Below, piece by piece: positions 16,734-26,943 of a DNA stretch of 61,350 bases. The DNA is from Streptomyces bambusae. Lineage in GTDB: Bacteria > Actinomycetota > Actinomycetes > Streptomycetales > Streptomycetaceae. Under the pieces are notes generated by a model. That model made no database searches, was not told the DNA's origin, and worked only from the letters and a program-made list of their open reading frames with translations. The DNA is taken from NCBI RefSeq assembly GCF_019400985.1, contig NZ_WTFF01000009.1, positions 1 to 61,350 on the forward strand, in the 5' to 3' direction. Numbering within the stretch: the stretch's first letter is position 1; the number at the start of each line of letters is the position of its first letter. Both the position numbers and the translations under genes were made by a program.

Positions 16734-17117
16734 TTAGAACTTCAGCCCGGCTTCGCGGGCGGCGTCAGCCAGAGCGGCAATGCGCCCGGCGTACCTGTTG
16801 CCACCACGGTCGAACACGACGGCCTCGACGCCGGCGGCCTTGGCGCGCTCAGCGACCAGGGCACCGACCTGCTTGGCCTGCGCGGACTTGTCACCCTCGC
16901 CACCACGGATCGACGCGTCCAGGTGGGACGCCGACGCCAGGGTGTGACCCTTGAGGTCGTCGATGACCTGGGCGGTGATGCCGCGGTTGCTCCGGTTGAC
17001 GACCAGGCGCGGACGCTCGGCCGTACCGGAGATGGTCTTGCGGATGCGGATGTGGCGGCGCTGCTTCGCAGTGCGCTTGTAAGCGTCGCCCTTGGCGATC
17101 TTCACACCGTATGCCAT
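16734..17117 (-). CDS. rplR: 50S ribosomal protein L18
   Basis: 127 residues from ATG 17117 ([20 protein letters not shown]), with [20 protein letters not shown] and [20 protein letters not shown]. Binds 5S rRNA. Starts 4 bases after the rplF stop; longer in-frame starts would overlap rplF entirely. Confidence 0.97.
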   Translation of the reverse strand: MAYGVKIAKGDAYKRTAKQRRHIRIRKTISGTAERPRLVVNRSNRGITAQVIDDLKGHTLASASHLDASIRGGEGDKSAQAKQVGALVAERAKAAGVEAVVFDRGGNRYAGRIAALADAAREAGLKF

Positions 17118-17121
17118 GGCT

Positions 17122-17661
17122 TTACTTACCAGCCTTTCCGACCTTGCGGCGGATGACCTCGCCCGCGTACTTGACACCCTTGGCCTTGTACGGGTCGGGC
17201 TTCCGCAGCTTGCGGATGTTGGCGGCGACCTCGCCGACCTTCTGCTTGTCGATGCCCTCGACCGAGAACTTGGTCGGCGACTCGACCTTGAAGGAGATGC
17301 CCTCGGGCGCCTCCACCAGGATCGGGTGGCTGTAGCCGAGCTGGAACTCCAGGTCGGAGCCCTTCGCGGCAACGCGGTAACCGACACCGCTGATCTCGAG
17401 CGCCTTGGTGTATCCCGTGGTCACACCGGTGATCATGTTGGCCACCAGCGTGCGGGACAGGCCGTGGAGGGCCTTGTTCTGACGCTCGTCGTTCGGACGG
17501 GTGACGTTCAGAACGCCGTCCTCGCCCTTAACGATCTCGATCGGAGCGGCGACGGTGTGCGTCAGGGTGCCCTTGGAGCCCTTGACGGTGACCGTGCGGC
17601 CATCGATGGTGACGTCCACGCCGGCGGGAACCGGGATGGGGAGCTTGCCAATACGAGACAT
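17122..17661 (-). CDS. rplF: 50S ribosomal protein L6
   Basis: 179 residues. [39 protein letters not shown] and [20 protein letters not shown] show the two related L6 domains near the factor-binding site. Confidence 0.98.
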   Translation of the reverse strand: MSRIGKLPIPVPAGVDVTIDGRTVTVKGSKGTLTHTVAAPIEIVKGEDGVLNVTRPNDERQNKALHGLSRTLVANMITGVTTGYTKALEISGVGYRVAAKGSDLEFQLGYSHPILVEAPEGISFKVESPTKFSVEGIDKQKVGEVAANIRKLRKPDPYKAKGVKYAGEVIRRKVGKAGK

Positions 17662-17681
17662 AGCTTTTCCTCCGTTCCCGA

Positions 17682-18080
17682 CTACCAGACGTAGGCGAGG
17701 ACTTCCCCACCCACGCCCTTCTTCTGCGCCTGCTGGCCGGTCAGGAGACCGTGGGACGTGGAGATGATCGCCACGCCCAGGCCGCCGAGAACCTTCGGCA
17801 GGTTGGTGGACTTCGCGTACACGCGCAGACCCGGCTTCGAGATGCGCTTGATGCCGGCGATCGAGCGCTCGCGGTTCGGACCGAACTTCAGCTCGAGAAC
17901 GAGGTTCTTGCCGACCTCGGCGTCCTCGACCTTCCAGCCGGTGATGAAACCCTCCTGCTTGAGGATTTCCGCGATGTGCGACTTGATCTTGCTGTGCGGC
18001 ATCACGACGGTGTCGTGGTACGCCGAGTTAGCGTTACGCAGACGCGTGAGCATGTCTGCGATGGGGTCAGTCATGGTCAT
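17682..18080 (-). CDS. rpsH: 30S ribosomal protein S8
   Basis: 132 residues from ATG 18080 ([20 protein letters not shown]); ATG 18074 is also possible. Ends [20 protein letters not shown] then VLAYVW. S8 is the known spc-operon autoregulator in E. coli; whether it acts here is not visible. It is preceded by the longest gap inside the cluster (220 bases), with only a weak TAGGCT -10-like element. Confidence 0.97.
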   Translation of the reverse strand: MTMTDPIADMLTRLRNANSAYHDTVVMPHSKIKSHIAEILKQEGFITGWKVEDAEVGKNLVLELKFGPNRERSIAGIKRISKPGLRVYAKSTNLPKVLGGLGVAIISTSHGLLTGQQAQKKGVGGEVLAYVW

Positions 18081-18300
18081 GAAGTGGCCTTCGGCCTCTC
18101 TCGCCGGGGTTTCCTGTATGCGCCATCCCTCTCCCCGTACAGAGACGGGACGGGTGCGGTGCGGGGACCTACGGCGTAGTAAGTCGTACGGGCGGCGGAC
18201 GCCCAACCCCACTAGCCTACGGCATGGGGGGAGGGCCTCCGCCGACCCAGATGCTTACCGAGAGTTACCGGCAGACCCAACGTCCAAAGGACAGAAGGGT

Positions 18301-18486
18301 TTACCAGGAGCTCTTGGTCACGCCCGGCAGCTCGCCACGGTGAGCCATCTCACGGAGGCACACGCGGCAGAGGCCGAACTTGCGGTACACGGAGTGCGGG
18401 CGGCCGCAGCGCTGGCAGCGGGTGTACGCACGCACACCGAACTTGGGCTTACGAGCAGCCTTGGCAATCAGAGCCTTCTTCGCCAT
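18301..18486 (-). CDS. rpsZ: 30S ribosomal protein S14, type Z (zinc form)
   Basis: 61 residues from ATG 18486 ([20 protein letters not shown]). Short S14 with the zinc site C-x2-C ... C-x2-C ([20 protein letters not shown]), so a C+ paralogue; Streptomyces normally carries a zinc-free copy elsewhere. Starts 5 bases after rplE. Confidence 0.97.
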   Translation of the reverse strand: MAKKALIAKAARKPKFGVRAYTRCQRCGRPHSVYRKFGLCRVCLREMAHRGELPGVTKSSW

Positions 18487-18491
18487 CTCGC

Positions 18492-19043
18492 TTACGCCTC
18501 CTTGAAGGGGAAGCCGAGGTGACGAAGGAGGGCGCGACCCTCGTCGTCGTTGGTCGCCGTGGTGACCACGGTGATGTCCATACCCCGGACGCGGTCGATC
18601 TTGTCCTGGTCGATCTCGTGGAACATGACCTGCTCCGTGAGACCGAAGGTGTAGTTGCCACGGCCGTCGAACTGCTTCGGGGACAGGCCGCGGAAGTCGC
18701 GGATGCGCGGCAGCGCGAGCGACAGGGTGCGGTCCAGGAACTCCCACATGCGGTCGCCACGGAGGGTGACGTGGGCACCGATCGGCTGACCCTCACGCAG
18801 CTTGAACTGCGCGATGGACTTGCGGGCCTTGGTGACGGCCGGCTTCTGACCGGTGATCGTGGTGAGGTCGCGGATGGCGCCGTCGATCAGCTTGGAGTCG
18901 CGGGCGGCGTCGCCCACACCCATGTTGACCACGATCTTCACGAGGCCGGGAATCTGCATGACGTTGTCGTACTTGAACTCGTCACGCATCTTGCCCGCGA
19001 TCTCCTCGCGGTACTTCGTCTTCAGACGCGGAGTGGTAGCCAT
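18492..19043 (-). CDS. rplE: 50S ribosomal protein L5
   Basis: 183 residues. [40 protein letters not shown] and [20 protein letters not shown] are L5 signatures. Binds 5S rRNA and contacts P-site tRNA. The start overlaps the rplX stop (TGATG). Confidence 0.98.
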   Translation of the reverse strand: MATTPRLKTKYREEIAGKMRDEFKYDNVMQIPGLVKIVVNMGVGDAARDSKLIDGAIRDLTTITGQKPAVTKARKSIAQFKLREGQPIGAHVTLRGDRMWEFLDRTLSLALPRIRDFRGLSPKQFDGRGNYTFGLTEQVMFHEIDQDKIDRVRGMDITVVTTATNDDEGRALLRHLGFPFKEA

Positions 19044-19354
19044 CAGATGTCCTCACCCGTGCGCTTGGCAACGCGGATCTTGTTGCCCTCGTCGTCGAAG
19101 CGGTAACCGACGCGGGTGACGACCTTCTTGCCGTCCTTCTCCACGACCAGCTGAACGTTGGACACGTGGATCGGGGCCTCGGTGATCACGATGCCACCGG
19201 CCTGGTTCTGGCCGGCCTTGGTGTGCTTCTTGACCCGGTTGACACCCTCGACCAGGACGCGGTTCTCAGCCGGCATGGCCTGGATGACCTTGCCCTGCTT
19301 GCCCTTGTCCTTACCGGTGATGACCTGTACCAGGTCGCCCTTCTTGATCTTCAT
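19043..19354 (-). CDS. rplX: 50S ribosomal protein L24
   Basis: 103 residues with an N-terminal KOW motif ([20 protein letters not shown]) and [18 protein letters not shown]. An assembly initiator for the 50S subunit. Begins 2 bases after the rplN stop. Confidence 0.98.
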   Translation of the reverse strand: MKIKKGDLVQVITGKDKGKQGKVIQAMPAENRVLVEGVNRVKKHTKAGQNQAGGIVITEAPIHVSNVQLVVEKDGKKVVTRVGYRFDDEGNKIRVAKRTGEDI

Positions 19355-19356
19355 GC

Positions 19357-19725
19357 TTACAGCACCTCCGGCGCGAGCGAGATGATCTTCATGAACTTCT
19401 TCTCGCGCAGCTCACGGCCCACCGGGCCGAAGATACGGGTGCCGCGAGGGTCGCCGTCGTTCTTCAGAATGACGGCGGCGTTCTCGTCGAAGCGGATGTA
19501 CGAGCCGTCCTGGCGGCGGCGCTCCTTGACGGTGCGAACGATGACCGCCTTGACGACGTCACCCTTCTTCACGTTGCCACCGGGGATCGCATCCTTGACG
19601 GTGGCGACGATGACGTCACCGATGCCCGCGTAGCGGCGACCCGAACCACCGAGAACACGGATGCAAAGGATCTCCTTGGCACCAGTGTTGTCGGCGACGC
19701 GAAGTCGCGACTCCTGCTGGATCAC
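19357..19725 (-). CDS. rplN: 50S ribosomal protein L14
   Basis: 122 residues. [20 protein letters not shown] and [20 protein letters not shown] are diagnostic. Forms inter-subunit bridges. A 103-base gap with a stem-loop separates it from rpsQ. Confidence 0.98.
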   Translation of the reverse strand: MIQQESRLRVADNTGAKEILCIRVLGGSGRRYAGIGDVIVATVKDAIPGGNVKKGDVVKAVIVRTVKERRRQDGSYIRFDENAAVILKNDGDPRGTRIFGPVGRELREKKFMKIISLAPEVL

Positions 19726-19753
19726 GTCTATCTCCTGTGTGTCTGCCGGTTCC

Positions 19754-19788
19754 CGGCAGGGGCGCCGCTTTCACGACGGCCCCTGCCG
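19754..19788 (-). terminator. Stem-loop in rpsQ-rplN gap
   Basis: Perfect 10-bp arms CGGCAGGGGC / GCCCCTGCCG with a 15-base loop. Marks the boundary between the S10 and spc parts of the run; a partial terminator or processing site. Confidence 0.6.
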
Positions 19789-19828
19789 AGCCTGGCGGAA
19801 CGAATTCGAGGGAGGCCCCTCGAACTAA

Positions 19829-20110
19829 TTACTTGGCCTTCTCGAGGATCTCGACGACGCGCCACCGCTTGGTGGCGGACAGCGGCCGGGTCTCCATCAG
19901 GAGGACGCGGTCGCCGATGCCGGCGGCGTTCTGCTCGTCGTGCGCCTTGAGCTTGTTGGTACGGCGGATGACCTTGCCGTACAGCGCGTGCTTGACACGG
20001 TCCTCGACGGCGACGACGACGGTCTTGTCCATCTTGTCGCTGACGACCAGACCCTCACGGGTCTTGCGGAAACCGCGCTCAGTCTTCTCAGTCACGTTCT
20101 TCTCGCTCAT
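19829..20110 (-). CDS. rpsQ: 30S ribosomal protein S17
   Basis: 93 residues with an OB fold: [20 protein letters not shown] and [20 protein letters not shown] short charged N-terminal extension precedes it. Start overlaps the rpmC stop by one base. Confidence 0.97.
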   Translation of the reverse strand: MSEKNVTEKTERGFRKTREGLVVSDKMDKTVVVAVEDRVKHALYGKVIRRTNKLKAHDEQNAAGIGDRVLLMETRPLSATKRWRVVEILEKAK

Positions 20111-20334
20111 CAGGCGTTCTCCACCGTCTCGATACCGAGCTCACGCTCGTGCATCAGGGTGTAGATCCGGGCGATGTCCTTGCGGACGGCCTTGAGCCGG
20201 CCGTTGTTCTCGAGCTGTCCGGTCGCCGCCTGGAAGCGGAGCTTGAACAGTTCTTCCTTGGCCTCGCGCAGCTTGGCAACGAGCTCCTCGTTGCCCAGCT
20301 CGCGCAGCTCCGACGCCTTGGTACCGGCCGCCAT
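20110..20334 (-). CDS. rpmC: 50S ribosomal protein L29
   Basis: 74 residues from ATG 20334 ([20 protein letters not shown]), helical hairpin with [21 protein letters not shown] chose ATG 20334 over GTG 20337 because it overlaps the rplP stop as TGATG, the coupling seen throughout this operon. Sits at the tunnel exit. Confidence 0.96.
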   Translation of the reverse strand: MAAGTKASELRELGNEELVAKLREAKEELFKLRFQAATGQLENNGRLKAVRKDIARIYTLMHERELGIETVENA

Positions 20335-20753
20335 CACGACTCACCTGCCTCGCGCTTGACGATCCGGCACTTCATCGGCAGCTTGTGAGCCGCACGAGTC
20401 AGAGCCTCACGCGCAATCTTCTCGTTCGGGTAGGACAGCTCGAACATGACCCGGCCCGGGTGCACGTTCGCGATCCACCACTCCGGGGAACCCTTACCGG
20501 AACCCATGCGGGTCTCGGCAGGCTTCTTCGTGAGCGGGCGGTCCGGGTAGATGTTGATCCAGACCTTGCCGCCACGCTTGATGTGGCGGGTCATGGCGAT
20601 ACGAGCGGCCTCGATCTGGCGGTTCGTCACGTACGCCGGCGTGAGCGCCTGGATGCCGTACTCACCGAACGACACCTCAGTGCCACCCTTGGCCATACCG
20701 CGGCGCTTGGGGTGGTGCTGCTTGCGGTGCTTGACCCTACGAGGGATCAGCAT
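20334..20753 (-). CDS. rplP: 50S ribosomal protein L16
   Basis: 139 residues. [40 protein letters not shown] and [18 protein letters not shown] are diagnostic. L16 contacts A-site tRNA near the peptidyl transferase centre. Confidence 0.98.
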   Translation of the reverse strand: MLIPRRVKHRKQHHPKRRGMAKGGTEVSFGEYGIQALTPAYVTNRQIEAARIAMTRHIKRGGKVWINIYPDRPLTKKPAETRMGSGKGSPEWWIANVHPGRVMFELSYPNEKIAREALTRAAHKLPMKCRIVKREAGES

Positions 20754-20758
20754 GTCGG

Positions 20759-21592
20759 TCAGGCCTCCGTTCCGGTGCTCTCGGCCGGAGCGGCGGCAGC
20801 GGCCTCGGCCTTGGGGGCCTCGGTCGCAGCAGCCTGCTGCGGCTTGCGGCCGCCACGGCCGCCACGCTCGCCACCGCGGCCACCACGGCCGGCGGGGCGG
20901 TCAGCGCCACCACGGGCCGGGCGGTTACCCGCACGGGCCGCAGCGTTCTCGGCGCGGACCTCGGCGATGTTCTTGACGTCGCCCTTGTAGATCCAGACCT
21001 TCACGCCGATGCGGCCGAAGGTGGTCTTGGCCTCGAAGAAGCCGTACTCGACGTTCGCGCGCAGCGTGTGCAGCGGCACACGACCCTCGCGGTAGAACTC
21101 CGAGCGGGACATCTCGGCGCCGCCGAGACGGCCGCCACACTGGATCTTGATGCCCTTGGCGCCGGCCTTCATGGCGGACTGCATGCTCTTGCGCATGGCC
21201 CGACGGAAGGAGACGCGGGAGGACAGCTGCTCGGCAACGGCCTGGGCCACGAGCTGAGCGTCGACCTCGGGGTTCTTGACCTCGAGGATGTTCAGCTGGA
21301 CCTGCTTGCCGGTGAGCTTCTCGAGGTCGCCGCGGATGCGGTCGGCCTCGGCGCCACGGCGGCCGATGACGATGCCCGGACGGGCGGTGTGGATGTCCAC
21401 GCGGACACGGTCACGGGTGCGCTCGATCTCAACCTTCGAGATGCCGGCGCGCTCCATGCCGGACGTCATCATCCGACGGATGGCGACGTCTTCCTTGACG
21501 TAGTCCTTGTACAGCTTGTCGGCGTACCAACGCGACTTGAAGTCGGTGGTGATGCCGAGCCGGAACCCGTGCGGGTTTACCTTCTGGCCCAT
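20759..21592 (-). CDS. rpsC: 30S ribosomal protein S3
   Basis: 277 residues with a type-2 KH domain ([20 protein letters not shown]) and the S3 C-terminal domain ([20 protein letters not shown]). The last 60 residues are an Arg/Gly-rich then Ala/Glu-rich extension ([20 protein letters not shown]), not in E. coli S3 but frequent in actinobacteria. Start overlaps the rplV stop (TAATG). Confidence 0.98.
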   Translation of the reverse strand: MGQKVNPHGFRLGITTDFKSRWYADKLYKDYVKEDVAIRRMMTSGMERAGISKVEIERTRDRVRVDIHTARPGIVIGRRGAEADRIRGDLEKLTGKQVQLNILEVKNPEVDAQLVAQAVAEQLSSRVSFRRAMRKSMQSAMKAGAKGIKIQCGGRLGGAEMSRSEFYREGRVPLHTLRANVEYGFFEAKTTFGRIGVKVWIYKGDVKNIAEVRAENAAARAGNRPARGGADRPAGRGGRGGERGGRGGRKPQQAAATEAPKAEAAAAAPAESTGTEA

Positions 21593-21939
21593 TACCGGGT
21601 TCCTTCCTTGCTGCTGACGACCACGGTGATGTGGGAGGTCCGCTTGCGGATCCGGTAGGCACGGCCCTGGGCGCGCGGACGGAACCGCTTCAGGGTCGGG
21701 CCCTCGTCAACAAACGCCTCGCTGATGAAGAGCGAGGAGGCGTCCGTGTGGTTGTAGTTGTGCGCGGCGTTGGCGATGGCGCTGTCGAGCACCTTGCCGA
21801 CCGGCACAGACGCGGCCTGCGGGGCGAAACGCAGGACCGCCTGGGCCTCCGTGGCGTCCATGCCACGGATGAGGTCCACCACACGGCGGGCCTTCATGGG
21901 CGTGACGCGGATGTACCGCGCCTGGGCCCTGGCTTCCAT
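21592..21939 (-). CDS. rplV: 50S ribosomal protein L22
   Basis: 115 residues from ATG 21939 ([20 protein letters not shown]), with GAAGGG upstream; ATG 21963 is in frame but less likely. The tunnel-loop sequence ALFISEAF-type segment ([20 protein letters not shown]) and [16 protein letters not shown] follow. No deletion of the macrolide-related loop is apparent. Confidence 0.96.
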   Translation of the reverse strand: MEARAQARYIRVTPMKARRVVDLIRGMDATEAQAVLRFAPQAASVPVGKVLDSAIANAAHNYNHTDASSLFISEAFVDEGPTLKRFRPRAQGRAYRIRKRTSHITVVVSSKEGTR

Positions 21940-21982
21940 GGTTGTCCCTTCGGTGTAAGTCATAGTCGTTCCCACCCCGCGA

Positions 21983-22264
21983 TTAGCGGCGCTTCGACTT
22001 CCGGTCGTCCTTGACGTGGCCGCGGAAGGTGCGAGTCGGCGAGAACTCGCCGAGCTTGTGGCCGACCATGGACTCGGTGACGAACACCGGGACATGGGTC
22101 TTGCCGTTGTGCACCGCGATCGTGTGGCCGAGCATGGCCGGGATGATCATCGAGCGACGGGACCAGGTCTTGATGACGTTCTTGGTGCCGGCTTCGTTCT
22201 GGGCGTCCACCTTCTTGATGAGGTGGTCGTCGACGAAGGGCCCCTTCTTGAGACTGCGCGGCAT
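21983..22264 (-). CDS. rpsS: 30S ribosomal protein S19
   Basis: 93 residues. [20 protein letters not shown] and [20 protein letters not shown] are diagnostic of S19, a head protein forming a bridge to the 50S subunit. Lies 12 bases downstream of rplB. Confidence 0.98.
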   Translation of the reverse strand: MPRSLKKGPFVDDHLIKKVDAQNEAGTKNVIKTWSRRSMIIPAMLGHTIAVHNGKTHVPVFVTESMVGHKLGEFSPTRTFRGHVKDDRKSKRR

Positions 22265-22276
22265 CTAAACCCGCTC

Positions 22277-23113
22277 CTAGCGCTTCTTGTTCGTCTTGCG
22301 GCGGCGGACGATGTACTTGTTCGACGCCTTCTTGGGCGAACGAGTACGGCCTTCCTTCTGACCCCACGGGCTGACCGGGTGGCGACCACCGGAGGTCTTG
22401 CCCTCACCACCACCGTGCGGGTGGTCGACCGGGTTCATGGCGACACCGCGGACGGTCGGGCGGACGCCCTTCCAGCGCATGCGGCCGGCCTTGCCCCAGT
22501 TGATGTTCGACTGCTCGGCGTTGCCGACCTCGCCGACGGTGGCGCGGCAGCGCACGTCGACCAGGCGGATCTCACCGGACGGCATACGGAGGTGCGCCAT
22601 GGCACCTTCCTTCGCCAGCAGCTGCACGGAGGCACCCGCGGAACGGGCGAACTTGGCACCGCCGCCGGGACGGAGCTCGATCGCGTGGATCGTGGTACCG
22701 ACCGGGATGTTGCGGAGGGCCAGGTTGTTACCGGGCTTGATGTCGGCCGTCGGGCCGTTCTCGATCCGGTCGCCCTGGTTCAGGCCGCGCGGAGCGATGA
22801 TGTAGCGCTTCTCGCCGTCCGCGTAGTGCAGGAGGGCGATGCGCGCGGTGCGGTTGGGGTCGTACTCGATGTGCGCGACCTTGGCCGGCACGCCGTCCTT
22901 GTCGTGACGACGGAAGTCGATCACACGGTAGGCGCGCTTGTGTCCGCCACCCTGGTGGCGAACGGTCACACGACCGGCGTTGTTACGGCCGCCCTTGCTG
23001 TGCAGGGGACGGACCAGCGACTTCTCCGGCGTGGACCGCGTGATCTCGACAAAGTCGGCGACGCTGGAGCCACGACGGCCCGGAGTCGTCGGCTTGTACT
23101 TGCGGATACCCAT
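22277..23113 (-). CDS. rplB: 50S ribosomal protein L2
   Basis: 278 residues. [40 protein letters not shown] and [20 protein letters not shown] include the catalytic-centre-proximal His segment (HPHGGGEG). Core of the peptidyl transferase assembly. Confidence 0.98.
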   Translation of the reverse strand: MGIRKYKPTTPGRRGSSVADFVEITRSTPEKSLVRPLHSKGGRNNAGRVTVRHQGGGHKRAYRVIDFRRHDKDGVPAKVAHIEYDPNRTARIALLHYADGEKRYIIAPRGLNQGDRIENGPTADIKPGNNLALRNIPVGTTIHAIELRPGGGAKFARSAGASVQLLAKEGAMAHLRMPSGEIRLVDVRCRATVGEVGNAEQSNINWGKAGRMRWKGVRPTVRGVAMNPVDHPHGGGEGKTSGGRHPVSPWGQKEGRTRSPKKASNKYIVRRRKTNKKR

Positions 23114-23152
23114 TTCTCAGTCCTCGTCCGATATTCGGACCAGGGCGCTCCG

Positions 23153-23473
23153 TTAGGAGGCCTGGCCGAAGATGTCGATACGGTCGCCCTCGGCAAGGGT
23201 CACGATGGCGCGCTTGGTGTTGGCGCGCTTACCGAAACCGGTGCGGGTGCGCTTGCGCTTGCCCTGGCGGTTGATCGTGTTCACCCCGGCGACCTTGACC
23301 GAGAAGACCGCCTCGACGGCCTGCTTGATCTGGGTCTTGTTGGCGCGGGGGTCGACGATGAACGTGTACTTGTTCTCGTCCAGCAGCGCGTAGCTCTTCT
23401 CGGAGACGACCGGCTTGATCAGCAGGTCGCGCGGGTCCGTGAAGGTCTTGCTGGTGATCGTGGCCTCAGACAT
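23153..23473 (-). CDS. rplW: 50S ribosomal protein L23
   Basis: 106 residues from ATG 23473 ([20 protein letters not shown]), with [20 protein letters not shown]. The start overlaps the rplD stop (TGATG). L23 is the docking site for trigger factor and SRP at the tunnel exit. Confidence 0.97.
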   Translation of the reverse strand: MSEATITSKTFTDPRDLLIKPVVSEKSYALLDENKYTFIVDPRANKTQIKQAVEAVFSVKVAGVNTINRQGKRKRTRTGFGKRANTKRAIVTLAEGDRIDIFGQAS

Positions 23474-24123
23474 CAGCCCTCGTTCCCTTCGGTCTCGGCG
23501 GCCTTGGGGCCAGACACGAAGGACTCGAAAGCGGCCTGGGTGAAGACCACGTCGTCCGAGACGAGCACGTCGTACGTGTTCAGCTGGCCCGGCTCCAGGA
23601 TGTGCACCTGGGGCAGGTTGCGGGCGGACAGCCACGCGGCCTCGTCGGCACGCTCGACGACCAGGAGCAGGTTCTTGCGCTCCGAGATCTTGCCGAACAG
23701 CGTCTTGGCGGCCTTGGTGGAGGCGGCACCCTCGACCACGCCGGAGACGACGTGGATGCGGGAGTGACGGGCCCGGTCGGTGAGGGCGCCACGCAGGGCG
23801 GCGGCCTTCATCTTCTTTGGGGTCCGCTGCGAGTAGTCACGCGGCACGGGGCCGTGCACGACGCCACCGCCGGCGAACTGCGGCGCACGGGTCGAACCCT
23901 GACGGGCGCGGCCGGTGCCCTTCTGGCGGTACGGCTTCTTGCCACCACCGCGGACCTCGCCACGCGTCTTGACCTTGTGCGTACCCTGACGGGCCGCGGC
24001 CAGCTGCGCGACGACGACCTGGTGGATCAGCGGAACGCTGACCTTGGCGTCGAAGATCTCGGCCGGGAGCTCGACGGTCCCGGTCTTGTCGCCGGCAGGC
24101 GACAGAATGTCAATGGTGCTCAT
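23473..24123 (-). CDS. rplD: 50S ribosomal protein L4
   Basis: 216 residues. The tunnel-loop region [20 protein letters not shown] and [20 protein letters not shown] is intact. L4 autoregulates the S10 operon in E. coli; no E. coli-like leader structure could be recognised here. Confidence 0.98.
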   Translation of the reverse strand: MSTIDILSPAGDKTGTVELPAEIFDAKVSVPLIHQVVVAQLAAARQGTHKVKTRGEVRGGGKKPYRQKGTGRARQGSTRAPQFAGGGVVHGPVPRDYSQRTPKKMKAAALRGALTDRARHSRIHVVSGVVEGAASTKAAKTLFGKISERKNLLLVVERADEAAWLSARNLPQVHILEPGQLNTYDVLVSDDVVFTQAAFESFVSGPKAAETEGNEG

Positions 24124-24128
24124 AGTCC

Positions 24129-24773
24129 TCAGGCCCCCTTGGCCGCAGTGCGGACCAGGACGAGGCCGCCGTTCGGACCAGGAACCGCGCCCTTGATGAG
24201 CAGCAGGCCCTTCTCCGCGTCAACGGCGTGAACGGTCAGGTTCTGGGTGGTGACCCGCTCGTTGCCCATGCGGCCAGCCATGCGGAGGCCCTTGAACACA
24301 CGGCCCGGGGTGGCGCAGCCACCGATGGAACCGGGAGAGCGGTGCTTGCGCTGCGTACCGTGACCGGCACCCAGACCACGGAAGTTGTGGCGCTTCATGA
24401 CACCGGCGAAGCCCTTGCCCTTGCTCTTGCCCGTGACGTCAACCTTGACGCCGGACTCGAACACGGCAGCGGTGATCTCCTGGCCGAGCGTGTACTCGCT
24501 GGCGTCGGAGGTACGGAGCTCCACCAGGTGGCGGCGCGGGGTCACGTCGGCCTTGGCGAAGTGGCCCTTGAGGGGCTTGTTCACCTTGCGCGGGTCGATC
24601 TCGCCGAAGGCGATCTGGACCGACTCGTAGCCGTCGACGTCATTGGTACGGACCTGGGTGACAACGCAGGGCCCGGCCTTGACGACGGTCACCGGGACGA
24701 CACGGTTGTTCTCGTCCCAGACCTGGGTCATGCCGAGCTTCTCGCCCAGGACGCCCTTGATCTGCTTAGCCAT
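24129..24773 (-). CDS. rplC: 50S ribosomal protein L3
   Basis: 214 residues. [40 protein letters not shown] and [20 protein letters not shown] are diagnostic. An assembly initiator near the A-site. Confidence 0.98.
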   Translation of the reverse strand: MAKQIKGVLGEKLGMTQVWDENNRVVPVTVVKAGPCVVTQVRTNDVDGYESVQIAFGEIDPRKVNKPLKGHFAKADVTPRRHLVELRTSDASEYTLGQEITAAVFESGVKVDVTGKSKGKGFAGVMKRHNFRGLGAGHGTQRKHRSPGSIGGCATPGRVFKGLRMAGRMGNERVTTQNLTVHAVDAEKGLLLIKGAVPGPNGGLVLVRTAAKGA

Positions 24774-24787
24774 CTTCTCCGCGCCTC

Positions 24788-25096
24788 TCAGAGCTTGATC
24801 TCGATGTCGACGCCGGCCGGAAGGTCCAGGCGCATCAGCGAGTCAACGGTCTTGGGCGTCGGGTCGAGGATGTCGATCAGGCGCTTGTGCGTGCGCATCT
24901 CGAAGTGCTCGCGCGAGTCCTTGTACTTGTGCGGCGACTTGATGACGCAGTACACGTTCTTCTCAGTGGGCAGCGGCACCGGGCCCGCGACCGACGCACC
25001 AGTGCGGGTCACCGTCTCGACGATCTTCTTCGCCGAGGAGTCGATGACCTCGTGGTCGTAGGCCTTGAGCCGGATGCGGATCTTCTGTCCCGCCAT
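24788..25096 (-). CDS. rpsJ: 30S ribosomal protein S10
   Basis: 102 residues. [20 protein letters not shown] and [20 protein letters not shown] are diagnostic; also the transcription-antitermination factor NusE, partner of NusB and NusG. First gene of the S10 operon, preceded by a leader of several hundred bases. Confidence 0.98.
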   Translation of the reverse strand: MAGQKIRIRLKAYDHEVIDSSAKKIVETVTRTGASVAGPVPLPTEKNVYCVIKSPHKYKDSREHFEMRTHKRLIDILDPTPKTVDSLMRLDLPAGVDIEIKL

Positions 25097-25168
25097 GGCT
25101 ACTCAGTAGTCCTTTGTCTAGTCAAACGCTCTGGAACTCGGTCGGCTGCGCTTTCACGCCGCCTCCCT

Positions 25169-25192
25169 CCGACCCACGCGGTCGGGCGTGTC
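25169..25192 (-). promoter_or_regulatory. Leader hairpin element shared with str operon (copy 1)
   Basis: On the minus strand the core CCGACCGCGTGGGTCGG forms a 6-bp stem (CCGACC / GGTCGG) with a 5-base loop, preceded by CGACACGC. A near-identical copy lies upstream of rpsL at 37099-37122. The distance to rpsJ is about 72 bases. Confidence 0.6.
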
Positions 25193-25489
25193 GCGTTCCC
25201 TCTCAGAAAATTCCCATACGGAAATTCCCTTACCAAGGGGATGCGGCCCGCCGGGGCCACGCTTCGGGGGAGAGACACCCACCGAGTGCCTGGTCGGCAC
25301 CCCGCCCACGCTTCCCGGAAGATTCCCGTACGTCCGCCCCATTGCTGCCCCGAGGGGCAGGTGAAGGCGACGAGTACTGTGGGACTCGCTTCCGGTCCTC
25401 CCGGCGGGAGGCGCGCAGCATCGGCACTCAACCGAGCAACCCCGACAGTCTGCCATACGAGACACGTACTGCGCCAATCGGGGCCGTAG

Positions 25490-25517
25490 AGAATACCCCG
25501 CCCGGCGAGGAGATCAA
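25490..25517 (-). promoter_or_regulatory. Candidate S10 operon promoter
   Basis: Minus-strand TTGATC (25517-25512), 16-base spacer, TATTCT (25495-25490). It would give a leader of about 390 bases. This is a consensus match only. Confidence 0.35.
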
Positions 25518-25545
25518 ACCGCGGCATGCGGTCCGCCGCGCGGGG

Positions 25546-25576
25546 CGGGAACGGGGCCGCTTCCGGCCCCGTCCCG
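25546..25576 (-). terminator. Stem-loop after membrane protein gene
   Basis: CGGGAACGGGGCC / GGCCCCGTCCCG with one bulged A and a 6-base loop, 8 bases beyond the stop of the gene at 25584. Confidence 0.7.
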
Positions 25577-25583
25577 GGCCTGC

Positions 25584-26759
25584 TCAGGTACGGGAGACGA
25601 CCCCGCACCCCTCCTGCCCGTTCTGGTCCAGGCTCTTGCTCCGGTCGTACGGATCGACCGGCGGGCCGGACGGCGTCGGGCCGTTCGTGGCCGGCGCGGA
25701 GCCCGGGAACTCGGGGTGCAGGAAGCCGTCGGAGGTGTCGCAGGAGCTGTTGGCGATCTCGTGCTGGAACTGGCGCACCCAGAGCGTGCCGGCCGTGCTC
25801 TGCCACCTGCGGGTGTCCACGACGGAGAAGGTGAGCTGCCGCCGCACGATCGTGCGCTCCACGCCACTGCCGCCGGGCCTGACCACCGGGTAGACGAAGG
25901 TGTAGTCCGCCACCACCTCGGCCTGCCCCTGGGCCTCGCCCGGCTTCAGCTCCATGTGCCCGCGGACCTTGACCACCGGGCCGGCCGGCTGCACCTCGGA
26001 CGGCTTGAACCGGGTGAACATCATCAGCGGGTCGTCGGTGGCCGTGGGCCGGGCCAGCGACTTCTCGGCCAGGTCCTTGGTCTCCTTGTCCAGCGGGTCC
26101 AGCAGCTTCAGCGCGCGCTCGGGCCGCTCGCCGCGCAGCGTGGCGGGGTCCAGGTTGGCCGCGACCAGGAACTCCTTCGCCCGGCCCAGGTGCGCGGCGA
26201 TCTGCTCCTGGGACACCCCGTTGACCGCCTTGGCCTCGGGCAGTTCGATGCCCGCGGCCCCGTCGGCCCACTGGACGGCCGGCGACCCGCGGAACGGCTC
26301 CTTCAGGGTGCCGCGGTCCGGGTACATGTCGTCCGGCGCCGCGGAGGGCCGTACCGTCTCGGCGGGCAGCGGCTGCCGCCCCTTGGCCGCGCCCTCGGCC
26401 TTCCCCGTGATCCGGTCGATCAGCAGCTCGGGCCGCATCGCGATCAGCGCGAGCCCGGCGATCAGAAGGAGGATCAGGGCGATCCGGACCGGCCCGGGCT
26501 TCCTCCGCCCCTCCATCTCCTGCCAGGCGGGCCCGGTCCGCCAGCCCTCCGGCTCGTTCCGCACGGGCTTGCCCTTCCGCCCGAAGCGCTTCTTCTGCGC
26601 CCCGGCCCGCTCCTCGTCCTCCCGGCGCAGCCGCTCGGTCACCATCCGCGCCCGCGCGGACGGCTCCTCGGGCGCCGCCCCGGCCCCCTGCTCGGCCCGC
26701 CGCATGAACGCGGCCCACTCCTCATCACTGACGGACCGCTGTTCGTCGCTCTGTCCCAC
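25584..26759 (-). CDS. Membrane-anchored protein of unknown function
   Basis: 391 residues from GTG 26759 (GQSDEQRSVSDEEWAAFMRR). About 90 cytoplasmic, charged residues, then one transmembrane helix (VRIALILLLIAGLALIAM), then an extracytoplasmic domain of about 270 residues with ALKLLDPLDKETKDLAEKSL and TFVYPVVRPGGSGVERTIV. Two cysteines near the C-terminus (NSSCDTSDGF and EGCGVVSRT) could form a disulfide. I do not recognise the family. Divergent from the WXG-like/RHS genes, which may mean a role in the same system or simple adjacency. Confidence 0.8.
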   Translation of the reverse strand: MGQSDEQRSVSDEEWAAFMRRAEQGAGAAPEEPSARARMVTERLRREDEERAGAQKKRFGRKGKPVRNEPEGWRTGPAWQEMEGRRKPGPVRIALILLLIAGLALIAMRPELLIDRITGKAEGAAKGRQPLPAETVRPSAAPDDMYPDRGTLKEPFRGSPAVQWADGAAGIELPEAKAVNGVSQEQIAAHLGRAKEFLVAANLDPATLRGERPERALKLLDPLDKETKDLAEKSLARPTATDDPLMMFTRFKPSEVQPAGPVVKVRGHMELKPGEAQGQAEVVADYTFVYPVVRPGGSGVERTIVRRQLTFSVVDTRRWQSTAGTLWVRQFQHEIANSSCDTSDGFLHPEFPGSAPATNGPTPSGPPVDPYDRSKSLDQNGQEGCGVVSRT

Positions 26760-26943
26760 TACTGCCGTTCCCCACCCTGTCTGTCATGACCATGCGCCGC
26801 GGAGCATCTCACGCCCTGACCGAAATCCATCCCCCGCCCCTCCCCCCGAGACCCGCCCGTAATCACCGCCCCACCTGGCCGGATCCGCCCCCGGAGGACA
26901 AGCGCTGTCGGCCCCGTCCCCTAGCCTCCTCGAAAACCTGGGG

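Larger units (their letters stand above)
25097..25545 (-). other. S10 operon leader, no gene
   Basis: About 450 bases without a supported coding region. It holds the hairpin element described at 25169-25192 and a candidate promoter at 25490-25517. Open frames seen here on both strands have no domain or ribosome-site support. Confidence 0.6.

Noticed and set aside
25114..25583. Small protein genes in the S10 leader
   Set aside because: Open frames on both strands lack ribosome sites and any domain, and the region carries a promoter-like element and the shared hairpin.
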